Source of the DNA: 3-1-20CM-4-69-9 sp963833655
GTDB lineage: Bacteria > Actinomycetota > Thermoleophilia > Gaiellales > Gaiellaceae
NCBI GenBank assembly: GCA_963833655.1
Contig: CAWHYL010000005.1
Coordinates: 558,001-622,000 of the forward strand
Length of the DNA stretch: 64,000 bases
Direction: 5' to 3'
Shown: positions 24,411 to 33,102 of the stretch, one piece after another
Layout: every line of letters starts with the position of its first letter
Position numbering within the stretch: position 1 is the stretch's first letter
Position numbers and translations under genes: made by a program
Notes under the pieces: generated by a model
Seen by the model: only the letters and a program-made list of their open reading frames with translations
Told to the model about the DNA's origin: nothing
The model's database searches: none

Positions 24411-26027
24411 CGTACCTTCTGGACATGCAGCTTCGGTTGGACTCCGCCGACCGGCTTGTCGAGCTCGTCGAGGAGCGGCGTGGGCCCGTGCTGGTCGACG
24501 AGGCGGCACGGCGCCTCTTCGCGCTCCGCCATGCTCCGGTCGGGCTGGCGCGCAGCCTGCTCGAGGACGTCGTCGGCGAGGACGCGCGCCTCGCTTGGCG
24601 CGGCGACGCCGTCGGGCTCTCGGCACCGCCCGGCGCCGACGTGCCGCTCGAGCGCGCGACCTTCGTCGTCGTCGACCTCGAGACGACAGGCCTCCGGCCC
24701 GGCAGCTCGCGGATCTGTGAGATCGGCGCGGTGCGCGTGCGGGAACTGGAGCTCGAGGAGGAGTTCGAGCTCCTCGTCGACCCCGGAACGCCGATCGGCC
24801 CTGTGATCTCCGCACTGACCGGGCTGCGCGACGCCGACCTGCGCGGCGCACCGCATCCGGCGATTGCGGTGCGGCGCTTCCTTGAGTTCGCGGGGGATGC
24901 GGTGCTCGTCGCCCACAACGCGCGCTTCGACCTCGCGTTCCTCGACCGCGAGACCGAGCGGTTGGCCGGGGCCCGGCTCGCCAATCCCGTCGTCGACACG
25001 GTCGGGCTCGCGCGACGCCTGCTCGCCGGCCGCACTCCGCGCGCCGGGCTCGCCACGCTCGCACAGTTCTTCGGCACGGCAGCGCAGCCGTGCCACCGGG
25101 CGCTACCCGACGCACAGGCGACGGCGGAGATCCTGATCCAGCTGATCGGCCTCGCGCAGGAGCGAGGCGCGCGGAACGTCGCCGACCTGGTCGACCTCGC
25201 CGCCCCACGCGTCCGCAAGGTCTACGCGAAACGCTCGCTCGCGTTCGGCGCACCGACGGCCCCAGGCGTCTACCTGTTCCGCGACGCGCACGACCAGGTG
25301 CTCTACGTCGGGCGTGCCCGAGATCTGCGCGCGCGGCTGCGCTCGTACTTTCGAACAGACAAGCAGCGGCCCGCGGTCGAATCCGCACTCGCCGCGCTGG
25401 AGCGGATCGAGTGGCGCGTGTGCGGCTCCGAGCTGGAGGCGGCGCTGGAGGAACTGCGCCTGATCCGCGAGCTGCACCCGCCGGCGAATGCGCGCGCGTC
25501 GCGGCCCGACCGCTACGTCTACCTCCGCCGGCGAGGCGACGCGGTCGTGTGCTCGGCGAAGCCTTCCCCGCTCGGTCCGCTGCGCAGCCGCGCACGAGCG
25601 CGACTCGCAGCGCGCGCGCTGCGGGTCGAGGAGCTCGACGATCCCGCCCGTGCGCTGCCGCGCCTGCGGCGGCGGTTGCGCGACCTCTCCGACTGCCGCC
25701 GCTTCGAAGACGCCGCGCGCCTCCGCGACCGCATGTCCGCAGTGGAGGACGTCATCCGCGCGGTCGACCGTGTCGAGCGCGCGCGCAACATGCGCTGCTG
25801 CGTCGTCGTCCCGGCGGCAGGCTCCGGCTACGCGCGCGGCATCTTCGTCGCGAACGGGCGCATTGCAGACGTGCGGCCGCTCGCGAGCCGCGTCGAGGTC
25901 GACGCCGGGCTCGCCGCGACGAAGCTGCCCGGGCCGGAGGACCTCGACGAGCTGCTGCTGATCGGGACGTTCATTCGCCGCCCGCCGCCGGAGCTGCGTG
26001 TCGCGCCGCTGGACGCGGACGAGATTC

Positions 26028-27112
<1,085 letters not shown>

Positions 27113-27116
<4 letters not shown>

Positions 27117-28132
27117 GCTCGTGCCGTCGCTGCCGCTCTCGCGCGGTCCCACTCGTCGACCGGCACCGGGTTGAAGCAGGCGACACGATGTCCGCGCTCG
27201 ATCTCGACGAGCTGCGGCACCTCGCGCTGCGACAGGTCGACCTCGAAGCGGCAGCGCGGCTGGAACGGGCACGCCGTCGGCGCGCGGAGCATGTTCGGTG
27301 GCGAGCCCTCGATCGGACGAAGCCGCGAGCGGCGCGCAGCGTCGAGCCGGGGCACGCTCTGCAGCAGCCCGAGCGTGTACGGATGGCGAGGCGACTCGAA
27401 CAGCTGGTCTGCCGAGCCGGTCTCCATGAACATGCCGGCGTACATGACGTTCACCCGCTCGCACATACCCGCGACGACGCCGAGGTCGTGCGTGATCAGG
27501 ATCAGCGCCGCGTTCTCCTCCGCGACGAGCGCGCGCAGCAGATCGAGGATCTGCGCCTGAATCGTCACGTCGAGCGCGGTTGTCGGCTCGTCCGCGATCA
27601 GCAGCTTCGGCTTGCATGCGAGCGCCATCGCGATCATCGCGCGCTGGCGCATGCCGCCGGAGAACTGGTGCGGATAGTCCTTGATGCGCACGTCCGCATT
27701 CGGGATCCCGACGCGGTCGAGTGCTTCCACCGCAGTCTGCCGGGCCTCCTTTCGGCTCATGCCGAAGTGCGTCTCGAGAGCTTCGCGAATCTGCCGCCCG
27801 ACGGTGAGCACCGGGTTCAGCGACGTCATCGGATCCTGGAAGATCATCGCGACTTCCTTGCCGCGAATCGAGCGCAGCGCGCGGTCGCCCAAGTTGATCA
27901 GGTCGCGTCCACCGAAGACGGCCTTGCCCGACGCAACGCGGCCGTTGCGGGAGAGCAGCCCGAGAATCGCGAGCGACGTCACGCTCTTGCCGCAACCCGA
28001 TTCGCCGACGATGCCGAGCGTTTCGCCGGGCGCGATGTCGAACGAGATGCCGTTGACGGCGTGAACCGTGCCGCGCCGCGTTTCGAAGCGGACGTGCAGG
28101 TCTTCGACGCTGAGGAGCGGCTGCCTATCCAC
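27113..28132 (-). CDS. Dipeptide/oligopeptide ABC transporter ATPase (DppD/OppD type), operon 2
   Basis: 339 residues from GTG 28132, overlapping the permease stop by 8 bp. Walker A GIVGESGCGKSVTSLAIL, Q-loop MIFQDPMTSLNPVLTV, signature QFSGGMRQRAMIAMALAC, Walker B LLIADEPTTALDVTIQAQ and H-loop LITHDLGVVAGM. The cysteine region reads CPFQPRCRFEVDLSQREV, with fewer cysteines than in operon 1, so an iron-sulfur site is doubtful here. It pairs with the following DppF-type ATPase. Confidence 0.93.
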
Positions 28133-29042
28133 GCGTGCGCAGCTTCGGATCGAGCGCTTCGCGGAGCCCGTCGCCGATCAGGTTGAAGCCGAGCACCGAG
28201 ACGACGATCGCCAGTCCGGGAATGATCGCCAGCCACGGCGCCGCCTCGAGGTAGCTGTTCACGTCGGTGAGCATCGTTCCCCACTCCGGCGTCGACGGGT
28301 CCTGCGGCCCGAGCCCGAGGAAGCCGAGGCCCGCGACGTCGATGATCGCCGTCGCCATGGCGAGCGTCGCCTGGACGACCACGACCGAGATCGCGTTCGG
28401 GAGGATGTGGGAGAAGAGGATCGCCCGGCGGCGAACGCCGACGGAGCGGGCCGCCAGCACGAAGTCGTTCTCGCGCTGCGCGAGGATCGAGCCTCGAAGC
28501 AGACGCGCGAAGATCGGAATGTTCACGACACCGATCGCGATCATGATCTGCTTGAGACCCGGGCCGAGCATTGCGACGATGCCGATTGCGAACAGCAGGC
28601 CCGGGATGGCCAGCATGACGTCCATCGCGCGCATGATCACCGTGTCGGCGGCTCCGCCCACGTAGCCCGCGATCGAGCCGAGCAGGAGCCCGATCGACAG
28701 CCCGATCGTCACCGACACGACACCGATCAGCAGCGAGTACCGCGCGCCGTAGAGGATGCGCGTGAAGACGTCGCGCCCGAGGAGGTCGACGCCGAAGATG
28801 TGATGCGCGGACGGCCCCGGCGGGATGCCGCCGGCCTGCAGCAGGCCGAGGTTCTGGTCGAGCGGGCCATACGGCGCGATCACAGGGGCGAAAACCGCGG
28901 CGATGACGAACATGAGAACGAGGAACGCGCCGAGGATCGCGGACGGGTTTCGGCTGAGCCGGTAGACCGCCTCGCTCCACAACCCTCCTTCGTTCGGAGC
29001 GTCGAGCTCGAGTTGATGTGATTCGATCTCGGCGACCGACAT
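28125..29042 (-). CDS. Dipeptide ABC transporter permease (DppC type), operon 2
   Basis: 305 residues from ATG 29042, sharing one base with the dppB stop (TGATG). The N-terminal tail leads to LSRNPSAILGAFLVLMFVIA and a short external loop ending FGVDLLGRDVFTRILYGARY. The EAA loop is ENDFVLAARSVGVRRRAILF, followed by AGLGFLGLGPQDPSTPEWG. Six membrane helices. Unlike the operon 1 counterpart it has no long external insert, so its length is standard for DppC. Confidence 0.93.
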   Translation of the reverse strand: MSVAEIESHQLELDAPNEGGLWSEAVYRLSRNPSAILGAFLVLMFVIAAVFAPVIAPYGPLDQNLGLLQAGGIPPGPSAHHIFGVDLLGRDVFTRILYGARYSLLIGVVSVTIGLSIGLLLGSIAGYVGGAADTVIMRAMDVMLAIPGLLFAIGIVAMLGPGLKQIMIAIGVVNIPIFARLLRGSILAQRENDFVLAARSVGVRRRAILFSHILPNAISVVVVQATLAMATAIIDVAGLGFLGLGPQDPSTPEWGTMLTDVNSYLEAAPWLAIIPGLAIVVSVLGFNLIGDGLREALDPKLRTRG

Positions 29043-30046
29043 CAGCTGTACCGGATCCGCGGGTTGATCAAGCCGTACGAGATGTCGACGATCAGGTTGA
29101 CCATCACGAAGACGACCGCGAGGAAGAGGATCCCGCCCTGGAGCACCGGGTAGTCGCGCGCGAAGATCGCGTCCCGGAGCCACGAGCCCATGCCGGGCCA
29201 GGCGAAGACGGTCTCCGTCAGCACCGCGCCGGAGAGCAGCAGCCCGGTCTGCAGGCCGATGATGGTCGAGATCGGGAGCAGCGCATTCCGGAGGACGTGA
29301 CTGCGGTCGACGTCGAGCGGCGCCAACCCTTTCGCGCGCGCGGTGCGAACGTAGTCCTCGTTCTGGACGTCGAGGACCGACGCCCGCGTGATTCGCGTGA
29401 TCACCGCGAGCGGGATCGAGCCGAGGGCGATGGCGGGAAGGATCAGATGCTGAATCGCGTCCCACAGCGCATTCCAGTCGCGCGCGATGATCGCGTCGAG
29501 GATGTAGAAGTTCGTCGGATGCGGCGTGTTGAGCGTGACGTCCTCCCGCCCAACGCTCGGTAAGAGATGCCACTTCACCGAGAAGAAGTACTTCAGCAGG
29601 ATCGCGAGGAAGAAGATCGGGATCGAGATCCCGAGCAGCGACCCGACTAACGTCGCGTGGTCGAAGACGCTGCCGTACTTCTTCGCGGCGAAGAACCCGA
29701 GCGGCACACCGAACGCGACTGCGAAGATCATCGCTCCGACGGCCAGTTCGATCGTCGCCGGAAAGCGTTGCTTGATCTCGTCCGCGACCTTGCGATGTGT
29801 TGCGACGCTGACGCCGAAATCACCCTCGAGCGTCGTCTTCAGGTAGGCCCAGTACTGCTCGTAGACCGGCTTGTCGAGGCCGTAGCGGTCGCGGAGCTGC
29901 TGCACGAGCTGCGGCGTCGCGCGTTCGCCGAGCAGTGCTTCTGCAGGACTGCCCGGCAGCGCCCTGATCCAGAAGAAGATCAGGATCGAGACGCCGAGCA
30001 GAATCGGAACGAGCAGCAGCAACCGGCGGACGACGTACCGAAGCAC
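29042..30046 (-). CDS. Dipeptide ABC transporter permease (DppB type), operon 2
   Basis: 334 residues. The N-terminus LRYVVRRLLLLVPILLGVSI and PGSPAEALLGERATPQ are typical of DppB, followed by six membrane segments and the EAA loop NEDYVRTARAKGLAPLDVDR. The GTG start at 30046 has no ribosome binding site and lies in the loop of a 17-bp perfect stem whose 3' arm is codons 5-10 of this gene. Translation therefore probably depends on upstream ribosomes or on unfolding of the hairpin. Gene order in operon 2 is binding protein-B-C-D-F. Confidence 0.92.
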   Translation of the reverse strand: MLRYVVRRLLLLVPILLGVSILIFFWIRALPGSPAEALLGERATPQLVQQLRDRYGLDKPVYEQYWAYLKTTLEGDFGVSVATHRKVADEIKQRFPATIELAVGAMIFAVAFGVPLGFFAAKKYGSVFDHATLVGSLLGISIPIFFLAILLKYFFSVKWHLLPSVGREDVTLNTPHPTNFYILDAIIARDWNALWDAIQHLILPAIALGSIPLAVITRITRASVLDVQNEDYVRTARAKGLAPLDVDRSHVLRNALLPISTIIGLQTGLLLSGAVLTETVFAWPGMGSWLRDAIFARDYPVLQGGILFLAVVFVMVNLIVDISYGLINPRIRYS

Positions 30047-30069
30047 TTTTCAGTCGTCCGCCGGTTGCT
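30018..30069 (-). promoter_or_regulatory. 17-bp perfect stem-loop enclosing the dppB start codon
   Basis: AGCAACCGGCGGACGAC at 30018-30034 is perfectly complementary to 30053-30069, with an 18-nt loop that contains the GTG start of dppB. One arm is coding, the other intergenic, 12 bp after the binding-protein stop. This should strongly limit initiation unless opened and would set the ratio of binding protein to permease. Confidence 0.7.
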
Positions 30070-30080
30070 TACTCAGCCTC

Positions 30081-31733
30081 TTAGACGCCCCCGGACACGA
30101 ATACCGGTCCGAACGGATCCGTTCCGACCGGGCTCGGCGTGTATCCCTTGACGTTCTTCTCGAAGCCCAGTGCCGGCTGCGAGTGCGCGTACGGCACCGC
30201 CGGCAGGTACTTCATGATCATGTTGTTCGCCTGCTTGTACATCGCGATCCGCTTCTTGAGGCTCTTCTGCGCCTCGGCCTTCGAGAGGATGTTGAAGATC
30301 GCGTTGTTGTGGAACCCGAACTGCGGGCTGTAGGTCTGGAAGAACGTCCCGAGGAAATTGTCGGGATCGCCGAAGTCACCAGTCCAGCCGATCAGGTTCA
30401 GGTCGCCCGCCGTGCCCTCGTTGACGTGCTTCACGTAGTCCGGCCGCCACGGCGCGCTGTGCGCGGTGACCTGGAAGCCGGCCTGACCGAGGCTCGCGGC
30501 GAACGCCTCGAAGTTGCGCTTCGGGTCCGGCATGTACGGCCGCGAGATGTTCGTCGGGTACCAGAAGTCGATCTTGCACGGCACGTGGCAGCTCGACGAG
30601 TTCAGCAGCGACCGCGCCTTCGTCGGGTTGAACGGGTACTTCGTCACGCTCTTGCTGTACCCGAACAACTGCGGCGGCTGGAACTCGTTCGCGACGATGC
30701 CGCGGCCCGCGTAGAACGACTTGACGACCGAAGCCCTGTCGAGGCCGTACGCGACCGCCTGACGCACCTTGAGATCGTTCATCGGCGAGCCCGGGCCCTG
30801 ATGAATCGTCACGTACGCGACGTTGAACGACGGCCGGTTGAGGACCTTCAGCTTCGAGTTCGATTTGATCGTGTTGATGTGCTCGGGCGCGACGAGGTCG
30901 TAGCCCTGCACGTCACCCGACTGCAGCGCCTGGAGCCGCGCGGTGTTGTCCGAGATCGGACGGATGATCAGCGTGTCGATGCGCGCTTTCCTGCCCCAGT
31001 AGTTCGCGTTCCGCGCGAGCACGGTGCGCTGACCGACAGTCCATGACACGAACTTGAAGGGCCCGGTGCCGGTCGGATGGCTGAATGCGTACGAGCCGGT
31101 CGGGTAGAAGACGCCGTTGCGAAGCTCGCCCTGGTCGGCGCCGTATTTCTTCAGCGCTGTCGGGCTCTGGATGGCGAACGACGAGATCACCTGCGCCGAC
31201 AGGAACGGGCCGGACGGCGTCCGCAAGTGGATCGTCACCTTGTAGGGCCCGTGCGGCGTGCAGCCGATGTAGAGGCTCGGCGACAGGCTCGAGCTCGCGT
31301 TGTGGTGGAACCCGCCCATCACGGTCTGCCAGTAGTACGTGGCGGACGCATCCTGGAACGCGCCCGTGAAGTTGTACTGCCGGTTGTAGTTGAAGCAGAC
31401 GGCTGCCGAGTTGAACGGCGTCCCGTCGTGGAACTTCACGCCCTTGCGTAGGTTGAAGTTCCAGTTCTTCGCGTCCTTCGAGCTCCAACTGGTCGCCAGC
31501 GACGGCTGAACGATCGTCGTTCCCGGCTTCAGCCGCACGAGACCCTCGAAGATCTGGTTCGTGACGCGGAACGACTCGCCGTCGGACACAAGCGCTGGAT
31601 CGAGATACGTCGGATCCGATGCACCTGCGAACACAAGCGTCGTCGCCCTCGAGGCTCCGCCCGCCGTTCCTGCGGCGGCCAGCACTGCGACGGCCGCGAT
31701 CGGCAAAGCGAAGCGTTTCATGTACCCCCTCAC
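30081..31733 (-). CDS. Peptide-binding protein, SBP family 5, operon 2
   Basis: About 550 residues. GTG 31733 follows AAAGGAG with five bases spacing; ATG 31721 is the alternative. The signal peptide KRFALPIAAVAVLAAAGTAG has no lipobox cysteine, so the protein would be released or held by its permease and not lipid-anchored, unlike that of operon 1. The mature part shows the family landmarks ASDPTYLDPALVSDGESFRV, TSWSSKDAKNWNFNLRKGVK with FHDGTPFNSAAV, QAVAYGLDRASVVKSFYAG and DLNLIGWTGDFGDPDNFLGT. Oligopeptide or dipeptide binding is expected; nickel or other ligands of the same family are possible. Confidence 0.9.
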   Translation of the reverse strand: MRGYMKRFALPIAAVAVLAAAGTAGGASRATTLVFAGASDPTYLDPALVSDGESFRVTNQIFEGLVRLKPGTTIVQPSLATSWSSKDAKNWNFNLRKGVKFHDGTPFNSAAVCFNYNRQYNFTGAFQDASATYYWQTVMGGFHHNASSSLSPSLYIGCTPHGPYKVTIHLRTPSGPFLSAQVISSFAIQSPTALKKYGADQGELRNGVFYPTGSYAFSHPTGTGPFKFVSWTVGQRTVLARNANYWGRKARIDTLIIRPISDNTARLQALQSGDVQGYDLVAPEHINTIKSNSKLKVLNRPSFNVAYVTIHQGPGSPMNDLKVRQAVAYGLDRASVVKSFYAGRGIVANEFQPPQLFGYSKSVTKYPFNPTKARSLLNSSSCHVPCKIDFWYPTNISRPYMPDPKRNFEAFAASLGQAGFQVTAHSAPWRPDYVKHVNEGTAGDLNLIGWTGDFGDPDNFLGTFFQTYSPQFGFHNNAIFNILSKAEAQKSLKKRIAMYKQANNMIMKYLPAVPYAHSQPALGFEKNVKGYTPSPVGTDPFGPVFVSGGV

Positions 31734-31777
31734 CCGGTCTCCTTTCGTCTTCCCCGCCCGTCCAGAGCGGACGCCCA

Positions 31778-31807
31778 AGTATGAACAGAAGGTTCAGGCG
31801 TTCTCAA
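31778..31807 (-). promoter_or_regulatory. Candidate sigma-70 promoter of ABC operon 2
   Basis: On the minus strand TTGAGA (31807-31802) and CATACT (31783-31778) are separated by 18 bp and lie 45 bp before the GTG of the binding-protein gene. Matches to TTGACA/TATAAT are five of six and four of six. Found by eye only. Confidence 0.4.
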
Positions 31808-31853
31808 TAGGACTCCACCCCCGCGAAAACGATAGGAACGTGACGAAACCTGC

Positions 31854-31887
31854 GCGGGGGTCAGACCCAATGGGGCCTGACCCCCGC
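31854..31887 (-). terminator. Hairpin terminator behind the sigma factor gene
   Basis: GCGGGGGTCAG at 31854-31864 and its complement at 31877-31887 form an 11-bp stem; the loop can pair further (CCC with GGG). It lies 11 bp after the sigma factor stop. No clear T-tract follows, but the position suits termination of that gene and protection of the divergent region upstream of ABC operon 2. Confidence 0.6.
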
Positions 31888-31898
31888 AGTTCGGTTCC

Positions 31899-32975
31899 TT
31901 ACGCGGCGAGCGAGATCAGGTCACGCAGCGCGGACAGCCGCGCCAGCGCCTGGCCCTCGAGCTGCCGGACGCGCTCGCGCGTCAGGTCGAGCTCGTGGCC
32001 GATCGCCTCGAGCGTCCACGGCTCGCCCTCGAAGCCGAAGCGCAGCTCGAGAATGCGCCGCTCGCGCTCGGGGAGCGCATCGAGCGCACGCCGGACGCCC
32101 TGCCGGCGCAGCGACTCCTCGGCCTCGTCGAACGGGTCGGCGGCTTCGCGGTCTGCGAAAAGGTCGCCGAGCTCACCCTCGTCGTCGGCGCCGACGGTCT
32201 GGTTCAGCGACACCGACGCCTGGGCGGCGCCGAGCGCCTCGTCGACATGCTGGATCGGCAGGCCGGTGGCCTCCGCCAGCTCGTCCTTCGTCGCCTCGCG
32301 ACCGAGCTCGACCTCGAGCCGGCGCGCCGCGCGCGACAGCTTCTGCTGCCGCTCGACGACGTGCACGGGCACGCGGATCGTGCGGGCGTGGTTCGCCACG
32401 GCGCGCTGCACCGACTGGCGGATCCACCAGGTCGCGTACGTCGAGAACTTGTAGCCGCGCCGCCAGTCGAACTTCTCGACAGCGCGGTTCAGGCCCAGCG
32501 TGCCCTCCTGGATCAGGTCGAGGAAGGGGACGCCCAGCCCGCGATAGCCCTTCGCGATCGACACGACCAGCCGGAGGTTCGACTCGATCATGCGGCGCTT
32601 CGCGACCGGGTCACCACGCTCGATCGCTTTCGCGAGCGTGACCTCCTCGGCGGCGGTCAGCAGCTTGTGGCGGCCGACGTCGGCGAGGAAGAGCTGCAGG
32701 CTGTCGGCCGAGCCTGACAGCACGTGCTGCTCCACCGGCTCGGCTGGCTTCTCCTTCTCAACCTCTTTTTCGGCCTCGGCGGCAGGCTGGCGCACCTCGA
32801 GCCCGATGCGCTCGAGCTCGCGGGTCAGCTCCTCGACCTCGTCGTCGTTCAGGTCGTGCTCGACCGAGAAGGCTTCGAGCTCTGCCGGCTCGAGATAGCC
32901 CCGCTCCTCGGCTCCCTCGACGAGGGCCTTGGCCTGGTCGGAATCAAGCAGTTCGTGCAGCTGGTTTTGTGTCAA
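31899..32975 (-). CDS. rpoD: RNA polymerase sigma-70 factor, primary type (RpoD/SigA-like)
   Basis: 358 residues from TTG 32975 behind an AAAGGGA element. A region 1.1-like helical domain at the N-terminus (ALVEGAEERGYLEPAELEAF) is followed by an acidic Lys/Glu linker, region 1.2 (DSLQLFLADVGRHKLLTAAE), region 2 (RRMIESNLRLVVSIAKGYRG, FLDLIQEGTLGLNRAVEKFD, KFSTYATWWIRQSVQRAVAN), region 3 and region 4 (RERRILELRFGFEGEPWTLE; LDLTRERVRQLEGQALARL). Region 2.4 and 4.2 are canonical for -10 TATAAT and -35 TTGACA recognition. It may be the housekeeping sigma; a second primary-like sigma elsewhere cannot be excluded. Confidence 0.92.
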   Translation of the reverse strand: MTQNQLHELLDSDQAKALVEGAEERGYLEPAELEAFSVEHDLNDDEVEELTRELERIGLEVRQPAAEAEKEVEKEKPAEPVEQHVLSGSADSLQLFLADVGRHKLLTAAEEVTLAKAIERGDPVAKRRMIESNLRLVVSIAKGYRGLGVPFLDLIQEGTLGLNRAVEKFDWRRGYKFSTYATWWIRQSVQRAVANHARTIRVPVHVVERQQKLSRAARRLEVELGREATKDELAEATGLPIQHVDEALGAAQASVSLNQTVGADDEGELGDLFADREAADPFDEAEESLRRQGVRRALDALPERERRILELRFGFEGEPWTLEAIGHELDLTRERVRQLEGQALARLSALRDLISLAA

Positions 32976-33053
32976 CTGTCCCTTTCAGCTCTGACTTTGT
33001 GATCTGCGGCCAACCTTCGCACTGTAGGCGGGATTCCCTTTTCTTTCCAGGCA

Positions 33054-33074
33054 GAACCGCCCGTACGGCGGTTC
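33054..33074 (-). terminator. Short stem-loop after the topoisomerase gene
   Basis: GAACCGCC at 33054-33061 pairs with GGCGGTTC at 33067-33074 around five bases, 28 bp after the topoisomerase stop. No T-tract. The remaining 33075-33102 and 32976-33053 must hold the sigma factor promoter, which I could not place with confidence. Confidence 0.35.
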
Positions 33075-33102
33075 CGGAACTGCAACGAGATCGTGCCCTC
33101 TG

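Noticed and set aside
24378..25595. Long minus-strand open frame continuing upstream of the NlpC/P60 gene
   Set aside because: It is antisense to the exonuclease/GIY-YIG gene, Arg/Ser/Ala-rich and without domain character; an open frame opposite high-GC coding sequence is expected by chance.
32970..32975. TTGACA at the sigma factor start as a -35 box
   Set aside because: It overlaps the TTG start codon and no -10 element lies 16-18 bp further on in the gene direction that would make sense.
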